Below, piece by piece: positions 9,941-18,693 of a DNA stretch of 64,000 bases (within the stretch, counting starts at the first letter, position 1; each line of letters starts with the position of its first letter). The stretch covers positions 1 to 64,000 of the forward strand of contig NZ_CP023278.1 in the NCBI RefSeq assembly GCF_002896875.1, in the 5' to 3' direction. A program made the translations under genes and the position numbers. This DNA comes from Nostoc sp. CENA543 (GTDB lineage: Bacteria > Cyanobacteriota > Cyanobacteriia > Cyanobacteriales > Nostocaceae). A model generated the notes under the pieces. It saw nothing but the letters and a program-made list of their open reading frames with translations. It ran no database searches and was not told where the DNA came from.

Positions 9941-11689
9941 TTAATCTAATTCGCTTTCACTCGAAGACAGCATCACTGGTTGTTGATACAGGGGAACTGT
10001 GAAGGTGACTGTAGAACCAAGTCCTTCACCAAGACTGTAGAAATGTACTTCTCCTCCCATTGCTTCTACAAGTTTTTGGGAGATGGCTAAACCCAAACCT
10101 GTACCACCATACTGACGAGTACGAGAACCATCAACCTGAGAAAATAGTTGAAAGAGTTTGTCTTGTTTATCGAGAGAAACACCAATACCTGTGTCTGCTA
10201 CTCTCACTCTCACCATCCCAGGGAATTGTTGTTCTGGGCATTTGTTTTTCTTGACGACAATATCCGCACTGACGGTAATTCCGCCTTCGTGGGTGAATTT
10301 AATGGCATTACCAACTAAATTCAACATTACTTGTAGTAGTCTTTGGTAATTACCGTGAACAATAATGTCATCGGAAGTGGGCGGTAATTGCATCCGAAAA
10401 CTGAGGTTTTTACCTTCGGCTTGGGGACACATGAAGTTTTCGACATCAGCAAATAATTCATCTAGTTTGATTGGGGCGCAAACTAGTTCCATTTTACCGG
10501 CTTCAATTTTGGCGATGTCTAAAATATCGTTAATAACAGTCAGTAGATGTAAAGATAATTCGTGGGCTTCCGCTAAAAACTGATTGCTTTCATCTACATC
10601 ATCTACCATGCCGTCTAAAATGAGCTTTAAGAAGCCAATCATCCCATTTAAGGGGGTACGGATTTCATGGGAGACGTTAGCTAAGAATTCACTCTTGAGG
10701 CGGGAGGCTTCTTCGGCTTTTTGTCTGGCGGCTTCTAGTTCTTTGTATAGGGTAGCATGGGCGATCGCTGTGCCTAATTGGTCTGCGACTTCTTTGGCTA
10801 ATTCTAGTTCGGCGTTAGTCAGGGGGTAACATTCATCCCGTAGATTAATCGCGATTAAAGCATTAGCTTGGTCTTTATAACAGGTAGCGACTACTAAAAT
10901 TTTATGTTGAGGGCAAAGATTATACCCTGGCACTTCCATGATAATGGGTTCCAGGGTAGCCAACGCTTGAGCAAAGGCGGGTTCTGCGTGAACGTCTATC
11001 TCTAGTCCCAGCATTGAAGGGCGTTCTGGCTGGTGATATTCAGCAATTACCCGCACTTTGGAACTAGAAGGCTGATAGGGGCAAATAATACACCTTTCTA
11101 GGCGTAAGGCTTTACCCAAACTATCAACGGTTTGTTGCCAGATGACATCTAAATCTAGAGTCCGGCGGATATTTCTGGTAATTTGATTGACGAGTTTTTG
11201 ATGTTGTTGCGATCGCAATGCGGAATCCACCTGATGGGGTGGATTAATGGCGACATTGACTTCTTGCGTATTAACTTTAACTTGTAATAATCTACCCGTG
11301 ACTAACACTGTAGTTGCAGCAGTTCCCACAGGGGGCATAATTGGACAGATTGCCAACTCCAACTCGAATAAATTGCGATCGCAGCTAAACCAGCATTGAC
11401 ACCTTTCTGGCACTAAACTTGTTAAAATTCTGTGCAGTCTTTCTAAATAGGCAGTCTGATCTACTGGTAGGAAGATGTTCTCTCCATTAGATTCGGTGAC
11501 TATCCGTTCAGGTTGAAAACCCAAAAGGTCAATTTTCTGCCAATAAAAAGACAGGTAGCGTCCTGTCCCATCCTGCATATATACCAACTCAGAGCCGAGT
11601 GTTGGTAAAAGTCCATCACCCTTGGGGTTGATTGATTCCAGATTTTGGGAAAATATGTGTGGCAATTGGGAACTAGCAGTAATAGTCAT
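9941..11689 (-). CDS. PAS-GAF sensor histidine kinase
   Basis: A 582-residue two-component sensor kinase without transmembrane segments. A PAS-like region (about 30-125, LVYMQDGTGRYLSFYWQKID) is followed by a linker, a GAF domain (about 165-310), a short coiled coil, HisKA with H341 in ANVSHEIRTPLNGMIGF, and HATPase with LNLVGNAIKFTHEGG, ADTGIGV and GGTGLGLAISQKLVEAMGG. The GAF lacks the bilin Cys-His motif. The ATG at 11689 (MTITASSQLPHIF) is preferred; a TTG nine codons earlier is less likely. No receiver domain or adjacent response regulator. Confidence 0.92.
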   Translation of the reverse strand: MTITASSQLPHIFSQNLESINPKGDGLLPTLGSELVYMQDGTGRYLSFYWQKIDLLGFQPERIVTESNGENIFLPVDQTAYLERLHRILTSLVPERCQCWFSCDRNLFELELAICPIMPPVGTAATTVLVTGRLLQVKVNTQEVNVAINPPHQVDSALRSQQHQKLVNQITRNIRRTLDLDVIWQQTVDSLGKALRLERCIICPYQPSSSKVRVIAEYHQPERPSMLGLEIDVHAEPAFAQALATLEPIIMEVPGYNLCPQHKILVVATCYKDQANALIAINLRDECYPLTNAELELAKEVADQLGTAIAHATLYKELEAARQKAEEASRLKSEFLANVSHEIRTPLNGMIGFLKLILDGMVDDVDESNQFLAEAHELSLHLLTVINDILDIAKIEAGKMELVCAPIKLDELFADVENFMCPQAEGKNLSFRMQLPPTSDDIIVHGNYQRLLQVMLNLVGNAIKFTHEGGITVSADIVVKKNKCPEQQFPGMVRVRVADTGIGVSLDKQDKLFQLFSQVDGSRTRQYGGTGLGLAISQKLVEAMGGEVHFYSLGEGLGSTVTFTVPLYQQPVMLSSSESELD

Positions 11690-11871
11690 TAATCGAGTTG
11701 GATAGACAGATGGCAACTCAAAACAGTTTTACTAAAGCTTGGTAAAGCTTGGCATAAAAGATTACAGCTTTACGCACTGAGTATTGCGTATTTTAGCTGT
11801 TCTGGAATCTAGATTGACCAACTTTACAATTTTCGGCTGGATTCTTTACAGCCTATTTATGAAAACTGGAA

Positions 11872-12108
11872 TCAATCATTCCATTCACCTCTAGGTGGAA
11901 CTGGGATGCGATGGGGACTACGTGTCAGTTCATCGTCCCGGAGAATCTCGCCGCGTAACCATTGACGAATCGCTACTTCGATCACCTTACTGGGATCGTC
12001 AGTCAGATGCTGAATTTGCTCTAGTAACTCCGAATCCAGTTGGACAGAGATTTCCACCTTATCGGCTGGGATTGACTCCGCATCGGTAGTTCTTTCTTGC
12101 ATATTCAT
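11872..12108 (-). CDS. Putative ribbon-helix-helix DNA-binding protein
   Basis: A 78-residue protein with a short disordered N-terminus, then VEISVQLDSELLEQIQHL followed by PSKVIEVAIRQWLRGEIL, which fits the beta-strand/helix/helix pattern of RHH regulators and antitoxins. No toxin-sized gene is adjacent, so it is either an orphan antitoxin-like protein or a free-standing regulator. Start is the first ATG, with a second ATG two codons on. Family assignment is by pattern only. Confidence 0.6.
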   Translation of the reverse strand: MNMQERTTDAESIPADKVEISVQLDSELLEQIQHLTDDPSKVIEVAIRQWLRGEILRDDELTRSPHRIPVPPRGEWND

Positions 12109-12461
12109 AGGTTTATATACTCAGTTACGGTCTTTTCACCAGCTTTATAAAGCAGTTATATTGACTGTTCGGGTTGTTTACTGACAAATTGTTAAAAGTT
12201 TATAGTTACATAGTTCCCCGAAATTTCATCAAACTAACAGCGTCAGGTAGCAAGTGGCCATTTTCTTAGCGGTTTCCAGACTGTCGGCTGGAAGTTTTGT
12301 CAGTAAATTAGAATATCAGGGCAATTACAGGTGGTAATTGACCATCATCTCTACACTATGTACTTATATATCTTTATTGTACGCTTCAGGTTGATGAATA
12401 CTAGCAATGAAAAATGGACTTTATAGAGATTCTTAAAAAGTATGGAGGGAATCTTTAAGGA
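12109..12461. other. Spacer upstream of lepA, before the repeat block
   Basis: About 350 bases with no supported gene. It should contain the promoter of the minus-strand RHH gene. A partial self-complementary pair (TTTTCTTAGC near 12262 and weaker partners) is not convincing. No RNA gene recognised. Confidence 0.4.
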
Positions 12462-12638
12462 GGGGATTGGGGATTGGGGATTGGGGAGACAAGGGAGACA
12501 AGGGAGACAAGGGAGACAAGGGAGACAAGGGAGAACATGAGAAAAACTGTTCCTTGTTCTCTAATGACTAATGACTAATGACTAATGACTATTGACTAAT
12601 GACTATTGACTATTGACTATTGACTATTGACTAATAAC
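12462..12638. repeat. Composite short tandem repeat block upstream of lepA
   Basis: Three adjoining arrays: GGGGATT (three units), the 9-mer AGACAAGGG (five units), and TAATGAC/TATTGAC heptamers (about eleven units). Between the second and third arrays is a unique core GAGAAAAACTGTTCC. The core and both flanking arrays recur in opposite orientation at 16166-16265. Confidence 0.85.
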
Positions 12639-12724
12639 TAGCAGCGTCTTGGCAAAGAAAGCATTAAAATACATGAAGTAAATAGCTTTTTAACCTTGGT
12701 TGCTGCTTCAGCAAAGATTAGTAT

Positions 12725-14536
12725 ATGACTGACGTTCCCGCAGTTCGCATTCGCAATTTCTGTATTATTGCTCACATTGACCACGGGAAATCCACCCTTG
12801 CCGATCGCCTCCTGCAAGCCACGGGGACTGTTGAAGACCGGCAAATGAAGGAACAGTTTCTCGACAACATGGATCTGGAACGGGAGCGCGGCATTACAAT
12901 TAAGCTGCAAGCTGCCCGGATGGATTATCAGGCAAAGGATGGTCAGCACTATGTACTGAACCTGATTGATACTCCTGGTCATGTGGACTTTTCCTATGAA
13001 GTGTCGCGCAGTTTGGCGGCTTGTGAGGGGGCTTTGCTGGTGGTGGATGCTTCTCAGGGTGTAGAGGCACAAACTCTCGCCAATGTCTACTTAGCCCTAG
13101 AACATAATCTCGAAATTATTCCCGTTCTGAATAAAATTGACCTACCTGGGGCTGAACCAGATAGAGTCATTAGTGAAATTGAGGAAATTATCGGTCTTGA
13201 TTGCAGTGGGGCGATTTTAGCCTCAGCTAAAGAAGGCATCGGGATTGATGAAATTCTAGAAGCGATTGTCGAACGCGTCCCGCCTGCACCGGATACTGTC
13301 AATGAACGCTTAAGAGCATTAATCTTTGATAGTTACTACGATGCTTATCGGGGTGTGATTGTCTATTTCCGCGTCATGGACGGGAAGGTGAAAAAAGGCG
13401 ATCGCGTCTATTTAATGGCTTCCGGTAAGGAATACGAAATCGATGAGTTGGGTGTTCTCTCCCCCAACCAAAAGCAAGTCGATGAACTCCACGCCGGGGA
13501 AGTGGGATATTTAGCCGCCGCCATTAAAGCCGTAGCCGATGCACGGGTAGGTGATACCATTACCCTATCAAATGCTAAAGCTACAGAACCCCTACCAGGC
13601 TACACCGAAGCTAACCCGATGGTGTTCTGTGGAATGTTCCCCATTGACGCAGATCAATTTGAAGATTTGCGGGAGGCTTTAGAAAAACTCCGCCTCAATG
13701 ATGCAGCATTACACTACGAACCAGAAACCTCTAGCGCGATGGGTTTTGGTTTCCGGTGCGGATTTTTAGGCTTACTGCACATGGAAATTGTCCAGGAACG
13801 CCTAGAAAGAGAATATGACTTGGATTTAATTATTACAGCCCCCTCTGTGGTTTATAAGGTGGTCACAACTAAGGGTGAAGAACTGTATATTGATAATCCT
13901 AGCCACTTACCTGCACCTAACGATCGCGAACGCATTGAAGAACCCTATGTGAAAGTCGAAATGATTACACCGGAGGGGTTTGTGGGGACGCTGATGGAAT
14001 TGGCGCAAAATCGTCGGGGTATCTTTAAAGATATGAAATATCTCACCCAAGGACGTACCACCTTAACCTATGAGTTACCCTTGGCGGAAGTCGTCACCGA
14101 CTTTTTCGACCAAATGAAATCGCGATCGCGCGGTTATGCTAGTATGGAATATCACCTAATTGGCTACCGTGAAAATCCCCTAGTGAAGCTAGACATCATG
14201 ATTAACGGTGATCCGGTGGATTCCTTAGCCATGATTGTCCACCGTGATAAAGCTTACAACGTGGGACGCTCAATGGCGGAAAAACTCAAAGAATTGATTC
14301 CCCGTCATCAATTCAAAGTCCCCATTCAAGCCTCTATTGGTAGTAAAGTCATCGCCAGTGAACACATCCCCGCTTTGCGAAAAGACGTACTCGCCAAATG
14401 CTACGGTGGTGACATCAGCCGGAAGAAGAAACTGTTACAGAAACAAGCTAAAGGTAAAAAGCGGATGAAATCCGTCGGTACAGTTGATGTACCCCAGGAA
14501 GCTTTTATGGCTGTACTGCGTTTAGATCAAGGGTGA
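12725..14536 (+). CDS. lepA: Elongation factor 4 (LepA), translational GTPase
   Basis: Ribosome-bound GTPase (603 residues, standard length). G1 is [15 protein letters not shown]3 [13 protein letters not shown]4 NKIDLPGA; the EF4-specific C-terminal domain includes [14 protein letters not shown] and the conserved [18 protein letters not shown]. The ATG at 12725 gives the usual short extension before the G domain. The gene stands alone: divergent repeats lie before it and a hairpin follows 47 bases after the stop. Confidence 0.98.
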   Translation: MTDVPAVRIRNFCIIAHIDHGKSTLADRLLQATGTVEDRQMKEQFLDNMDLERERGITIKLQAARMDYQAKDGQHYVLNLIDTPGHVDFSYEVSRSLAACEGALLVVDASQGVEAQTLANVYLALEHNLEIIPVLNKIDLPGAEPDRVISEIEEIIGLDCSGAILASAKEGIGIDEILEAIVERVPPAPDTVNERLRALIFDSYYDAYRGVIVYFRVMDGKVKKGDRVYLMASGKEYEIDELGVLSPNQKQVDELHAGEVGYLAAAIKAVADARVGDTITLSNAKATEPLPGYTEANPMVFCGMFPIDADQFEDLREALEKLRLNDAALHYEPETSSAMGFGFRCGFLGLLHMEIVQERLEREYDLDLIITAPSVVYKVVTTKGEELYIDNPSHLPAPNDRERIEEPYVKVEMITPEGFVGTLMELAQNRRGIFKDMKYLTQGRTTLTYELPLAEVVTDFFDQMKSRSRGYASMEYHLIGYRENPLVKLDIMINGDPVDSLAMIVHRDKAYNVGRSMAEKLKELIPRHQFKVPIQASIGSKVIASEHIPALRKDVLAKCYGGDISRKKKLLQKQAKGKKRMKSVGTVDVPQEAFMAVLRLDQG

Positions 14537-14582
14537 TAAAAGTTACAGATTAGAGTTGAATTTTCAGTAAAAATTCCATCCT

Positions 14583-14642
14583 GATAGGGAAGAGGAGACA
14601 AGAAACAGACAATATTCTGTTTTCTGTAACCTGTTCCCTATC
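14583..14642 (+). terminator. Long stem-loop after lepA
   Basis: Outer arms GATAGGGAA (14583-14591) and TTCCCTATC (14634-14642) enclose a second pair AACAGA / TCTGTT. A moderately T-rich stretch follows. Probably the lepA terminator, though the nested structure could also be a repeat element. Confidence 0.55.
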
Positions 14643-14820
14643 ATTTATTTGGGGGGTATGAGACTGCATTCAACTTGAGAATTATTCAGCTAATCTAAAG
14701 ATTTTCATTGGGATTGATAATTTTTGATCAGCTTTGCCCACATAACGACCAAAAAATCCGAAAATTTTAGTAAATCTACTTAACTCCAAGTTCTCACTTT
14801 CAAAAGTTTAAATTTTTATA

Positions 14821-14896
14821 AAGCAAATTTGCTTTTATGTAGCCTCATCCTAGAAGCTAGGATATTTACCGAAGTTCGCTTGGAGGCTGAACCTCC
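14821..14896 (+). promoter_or_regulatory. Cluster of three palindromes upstream of the GT4 gene
   Basis: Three close self-complementary elements: AAGCAAATTTGCTT (14821-14834), TCCTAG-AAG-CTAGGA (14848-14862) and GGAGG-CTGAA-CCTCC (14882-14896). The last would fold a GGAGG away about 80 bases before the glycosyltransferase ATG. This could be a structured leader or an operator cluster; no known riboswitch was recognised. The rest of the lepA-GT4 spacer (14643-14977) shows only a TTTTGAA tandem repeat at 14928-14952. Confidence 0.35.
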
Positions 14897-14977
14897 TGAC
14901 AACTTCTCACCAGTGCAGATTTTCTTAATTTTGAATTTTGAATTTTGAATTGCTCAAAGCATCGGGGAGTCTAGTTC

Positions 14978-16165
14978 ATGAAAATACTGGTACTAAGTTG
15001 GGAGTTTCCACCGAGGATAGTTGGCGGGATTGCGCGTCATGTGGCAGAGTTGTATCCCGAACTAGTTAAACTAGGCCACGAAATCCACTTGATTACGGTA
15101 GAAGTTGGTAATGCTTCGATGTACGAGATAGTGGAGGGAATTCATGTACATCGAGTCCCAGTTTCTCATAGCAATGACTTTTTTCACTGGGTGGTCAATC
15201 TCAATCAAAGCATGGGACATCATGGTGGTAAGTTAATTTCAGAGGAAGGTAACTTTGATTTAATCCATGCCCATGATTGGCTAGTGGGAGATGCAGCGAT
15301 CGCTCTTAAGCATACCTTTAAAATTCCCCTAGTTGCTACCATCCACGCCACCGAATACGGACGCTACAACGGTATTCACAACGATATTCAAAACTATATC
15401 CACGGTAAAGAGAACTTACTTGCCTACAATGCTTGGCGAGTTATTGTCTGTACCGATTATATGCGTCAAGAGGTATCCCGCGCCTTAGCTAGTCCCTGGG
15501 ACAAAATCGATGTGATTTATAACGGTATTCGTCCCGAAAAGAAACAACATCACGAAGATTTTCACGCCCAAGATTTTCGTCGTCAATTCGCCGCCGACCA
15601 TGAGAAAATCGTCTACTACGTAGGACGCATGACCTATGAAAAAGGCGTATCAGTGTTAATGAACGCCGCCCCCAAGGTACTTTGGGAAATGGGAGGTTAT
15701 GTCAAGTTTGTGATTGTGGGTGGTGGTAATACCGACAACCTCAAACGCCAAGCCTGGGATTTAGGAATTTGGGATAAGTGCTACTTTACTGGGTTCATTA
15801 CCGACGAATATTTAGATAAATTCCAAACTGTGGCTGATTGTGCGGTTTTTCCTAGCCTTTACGAACCCTTTGGGATTGTTGCGCTAGAAAGCTTTGCCTC
15901 ACGAGTTCCTGTAGTGGTGTCAGATACAGGCGGCTTCCCAGAAGTAGTGCAGCATACTAAAACTGGGATAGTTACCTGGGTAAATGATCCCAATTCTTTA
16001 GCCTGGGGAATTTTAGAAGTGTTAAAAAATCCTGCTTATCGCCAATGGTTAGTTGATAATGCTTATGCAGATTTAGAACGCCGCTTTAGCTGGCCGAAAT
16101 TAGCCAAGCAGACCGAGAATGTATATCTTAGGGTAGTGAAAGAGCGATCGCAAGTGAATTGGTAA
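14978..16165 (+). CDS. GT4-family glycosyltransferase (glycogen-synthase-like)
   Basis: GT-B fold glycosyltransferase of 395 residues. N-terminal domain: MKILVLSWEFPPRIVGGIARH, resembling the KxGGL region of GT4/GT5 enzymes, and HAHDWLVGDAAI. C-terminal domain: YVGRMTYEKGVSVLM and the sugar-nucleotide motif FPSLYEPFGIVALESFASR with the EX7E pair. Soluble, no signal peptide. The acceptor and donor cannot be read from sequence; cell-envelope or storage polysaccharide is possible. A TAATGAC-type array begins at the stop codon. Confidence 0.9.
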   Translation: MKILVLSWEFPPRIVGGIARHVAELYPELVKLGHEIHLITVEVGNASMYEIVEGIHVHRVPVSHSNDFFHWVVNLNQSMGHHGGKLISEEGNFDLIHAHDWLVGDAAIALKHTFKIPLVATIHATEYGRYNGIHNDIQNYIHGKENLLAYNAWRVIVCTDYMRQEVSRALASPWDKIDVIYNGIRPEKKQHHEDFHAQDFRRQFAADHEKIVYYVGRMTYEKGVSVLMNAAPKVLWEMGGYVKFVIVGGGNTDNLKRQAWDLGIWDKCYFTGFITDEYLDKFQTVADCAVFPSLYEPFGIVALESFASRVPVVVSDTGGFPEVVQHTKTGIVTWVNDPNSLAWGILEVLKNPAYRQWLVDNAYADLERRFSWPKLAKQTENVYLRVVKERSQVNW

Positions 16166-16312
16166 TTAGTCATTAGTCATTAGTCATTAGTCATTAGTCA
16201 TTAGTCATTAGTCATTAGAGAACAGGGAACAGTTTTTCTCATTTCCTACCTTGTCTCCCTTGTTCCCAATCCTTCTTTAATTTTGAATTTTGAATTTTGA
16301 ATTTTGAATTGA
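16166..16312. repeat. Composite short tandem repeat block after the GT4 gene
   Basis: Read in plus: ATTAGTC heptamers (seven units), a unique core GGAACAGTTTTTCTC, a partial CCTTGTCTC array, then TTTTGAA units (16278-16310). Arrays and core are the reverse complement of those at 12462-12638. The spacer up to the next gene (to 16481) shows no other structure. Confidence 0.85.
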
Positions 16313-16481
16313 TAAGTCCCCAGTCCCCAATTTCAGTAACAAAACACAGCCTCAAACCCAGCCTGAATGTTTATTCTGGACGCTTTCAGGCTAAAAAACA
16401 ACACCATAGCTGTACGCTGGGAATTTTGCCCTTAGAAGTGCGAAATTAAGCAGTAGTTGCCGTTTGCACTATAAGGTTAGT

Positions 16482-17486
16482 ATGACAAGGGCATTCCCAG
16501 GTATAGCAAGGTTCTTGAAGGCCGCAGGAGCTATGTTGTTGAGGGTGTTCAACCGTCTTACAGCATACCTGACGTTCGATTTTGAAAGCAACACGACCGA
16601 AATTCTGACCCCATTAGCTGGCCCTGTGTTTAACTTGGGCGGTGGTGGCCCTGATGTCGAAGCGGCTATCCAATGGATGATTAACCAAGTCAGAGGCGGT
16701 GCTAATTCTACACAAAAAATCAATGTTGTAGTCCTTCGTACCTATGGTAGTGATGACTACAATCGCCTAATTTACGAAATGAAAGGTGTGAACTCTGTAG
16801 CCACCCTGATAGTCAGTAATCGTCAAGATGCTAATAGAGACGACATTGTACAAAAAATACGCGATGCGGGAGTAGTATTTTTTGCTGGCGGCGACCAATG
16901 TCAATACATCCGCAGTTGGAAAAACACCAAACTAGAAGCGGCTGTGCGGTCAGTGTATCAAAGAGGTGGTGGCATTGGTGGCACTAGTGCTGGGGCGATG
17001 ATTCTCAGTGATTTCATTTACGATGCTTGTGCTTGTGAAGACCCCATTGAAACTAAGGATGCTTTAGCAGATCCTTATGAAAATATTACCTTTACCTACA
17101 ACTTTTTCCGATGGCATCATTTGCAGGGAACAATAGTTGACACCCATTTTGATAGTCGCAAACGCATGGGACGGATTATGGCGTTTATTGCTCGTCAACT
17201 TCAAGATGGTGTGGCTAAGAGTGCTTTAGGGATTGCGATTAGTGAGGAAACATCGGTAATTGTAGATAAATATGGTAAAGCGAAAGTGATGGGGAGAAAT
17301 GCAGCGTATTTTGTCTTAGGAGATCACCCGCCTGAAGTTTGCAAACCCCGTACACCATTGACGTATCACGACTATAAAATTTGGCGTGTTCCCAGTGGTG
17401 AAACCTTTGATTTAAATAATCCACCGAGTAGGGGTTATTATTTCCGCAGTGTGAAACGGGGTAGATTTGATTACGATCCTTATTGA
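16482..17486 (+). CDS. Cyanophycinase-like peptidase, S51 family
   Basis: Serine peptidase of the dipeptidase E/cyanophycinase family, 334 residues from ATG 16482. The nucleophile motif GGTSAGAMIL places Ser169; FFAGGDQCQYIRSW and TIVDTHFDSRKRMGR are family-like. Cyanophycinases hydrolyse cyanophycin to beta-Asp-Arg dipeptides, important in heterocysts. The protein is about 60 residues longer than classical CphB (about 270), mainly an N-terminal extension with FLKAAGAMLLRVFNRLTAYL that could be an amphipathic or membrane-associating helix. A TTG at 16464 would add six residues. No cphA is adjacent, so the substrate is inferred. Confidence 0.82.
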   Translation: MTRAFPGIARFLKAAGAMLLRVFNRLTAYLTFDFESNTTEILTPLAGPVFNLGGGGPDVEAAIQWMINQVRGGANSTQKINVVVLRTYGSDDYNRLIYEMKGVNSVATLIVSNRQDANRDDIVQKIRDAGVVFFAGGDQCQYIRSWKNTKLEAAVRSVYQRGGGIGGTSAGAMILSDFIYDACACEDPIETKDALADPYENITFTYNFFRWHHLQGTIVDTHFDSRKRMGRIMAFIARQLQDGVAKSALGIAISEETSVIVDKYGKAKVMGRNAAYFVLGDHPPEVCKPRTPLTYHDYKIWRVPSGETFDLNNPPSRGYYFRSVKRGRFDYDPY

Positions 17487-17606
17487 TTCAGAAGATCCTT
17501 CACTTGAGGAGGGTTAGGAGGATAGGGGTTGTGAACATCTGTAACTCTATACCCCTCATCCCAATTATTCATGTTCTAGTTACTATGGGCGATCATTACT
17601 ACTCAC

Positions 17607-18026
17607 TTAGCCTTCAATCGTTGCATAATCCAAGGCAAAATCATCCGTGACTGCTACTACTACTGTATGTCCCCAGAACATTTTGTTGTCCTTATAGTCA
17701 ATTGTGATGCTACCATCAGCGTTGATGTGAATGGCTTCCAGGGTGAGTTTTGCTTTGAACTCACTGCGGCTCAGTTGTTTTTCCCCTTTCTTGAGCCACT
17801 CTTCGCTATTTTTGTCTTCCAAGAGTTCTTCGGCACAAAAATCGAGTAGTTCGTTCTTATTGTTAGTGATCCAATCTATGCTTTTCTTAATACGTGCTTC
17901 AAGTTGGCTGGGGTCTTTTTCATCTTCAGCACTCACAGTCACATTGACCTGTACACCGTCGATGGTGAAGGAGGCTTCATACCATTGCAAACCTTTATTG
18001 AAGGTATAGTCGTTTAAGTCAAACAT
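17607..18026 (-). CDS. DUF2262 protein, putative immunity protein
   Basis: A 139-residue protein matching DUF2262 almost end to end: TFNKGLQWYEASFTIDGVQV at the N-terminus, then EEWLKKGEKQLSRSEFKAKL, DGSITIDYKDNKMFWGHTV and a final ATIEG. The ATG at 18026 is chosen: it follows the upstream DUF4272 stop by 11 bases with a purine-rich GAGAAAA before it, while the longer frame to 18077 overlaps that gene. DUF2262 is commonly seen in polymorphic-toxin immunity neighbourhoods (recollection). Last gene of the toxin 1 operon; the target toxin is inferred from position. Confidence 0.82.
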   Translation of the reverse strand: MFDLNDYTFNKGLQWYEASFTIDGVQVNVTVSAEDEKDPSQLEARIKKSIDWITNNKNELLDFCAEELLEDKNSEEWLKKGEKQLSRSEFKAKLTLEAIHINADGSITIDYKDNKMFWGHTVVVAVTDDFALDYATIEG

Positions 18027-18036
18027 GGTATTTTCT

Positions 18037-18693
18037 CTAGGTATCTGTTTTAATATCGTCCCAAGGGCAGTTTTCATATCCGATCAGCCAGTTGATCGCA
18101 TAGTGTCGTTCATAGGTAACGCTATGATCTAAAAGAGGCGGCAGAGGGCTGTTGTTGAGCCTACTGTTCTTGCATAACCAGTGACATCGGTAAATAAAAT
18201 CGGCTTCAAATAGAATTTCTCCTTCATTTCTTCTGGTCGCTACAGCATTGAGGGATGTTTCAGAATGGGATGCAATAATCCGTATAACATCTGCGGCATT
18301 GCATGGGCTGGATGGAAATAGAGTCTTTTCAGCAAGTTTCAATGCCCACAATAGTAACCAAGCACTTTCATACCGCCAGCAGGCATCAATCCGTTCTCGT
18401 TCTGAAGGATGAGGATTGATCTCAAAAGCCCGTTCTTTCAGTGTTAACTTTTCTCTCACATTAAACCTTTGAGAATAGTTTTCTAGTTGTGCCTTACTTG
18501 CTCCTTCTCCTTTGAGAGCACAATAGCACAATGCCAAAATTCGCCCGGTGACTTCCTCTGTTGTGCGGATCTTCGTTTGCGCTTCAATATGCGGTAGCCA
18601 AGGGTTGCAGATCATGCCGTGTTCAGCAAGCAGGGCTTCAGATTTTAGCTTTAGATGCCAAGGACTTGTAGTATCGAGTGCTATTTTCGGCAT
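18037..18693 (-). CDS. DUF4272 protein, putative immunity protein
   Basis: A 218-residue protein recognised as DUF4272 from RTTEEVTGRILALCYCALKG, the central WRYESAWLLLWAL and the C-terminus YERHYAINWLIGYENCPWDD. The ATG at 18693 overlaps the stop codon of the upstream toxin (minus strand TAATG), a tight translational coupling typical of toxin-immunity pairs; an ATG three codons earlier (18702) is also possible. The coupling to the HNH toxin is the main evidence for an immunity role; DUF4272 itself has no established biochemical activity. Confidence 0.82.
   Translation of the reverse strand: MPKIALDTTSPWHLKLKSEALLAEHGMICNPWLPHIEAQTKIRTTEEVTGRILALCYCALKGEGASKAQLENYSQRFNVREKLTLKERAFEINPHPSERERIDACWRYESAWLLLWALKLAEKTLFPSSPCNAADVIRIIASHSETSLNAVATRRNEGEILFEADFIYRCHWLCKNSRLNNSPLPPLLDHSVTYERHYAINWLIGYENCPWDDIKTDT

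Noticed and set aside
9547-10002. 151-codon plus-strand frame between two minus-strand genes
   Set aside because: It overlaps two recognised genes on the other strand and shows no protein-like features.
12109-12461. Toxin partner for the RHH protein
   Set aside because: No toxin-sized frame lies on either side, so no toxin-antitoxin pair is claimed.
12562-12638. TAATGAC arrays as a CRISPR array
   Set aside because: Units are 7 bp with no spacers between them, so it is a simple tandem repeat.
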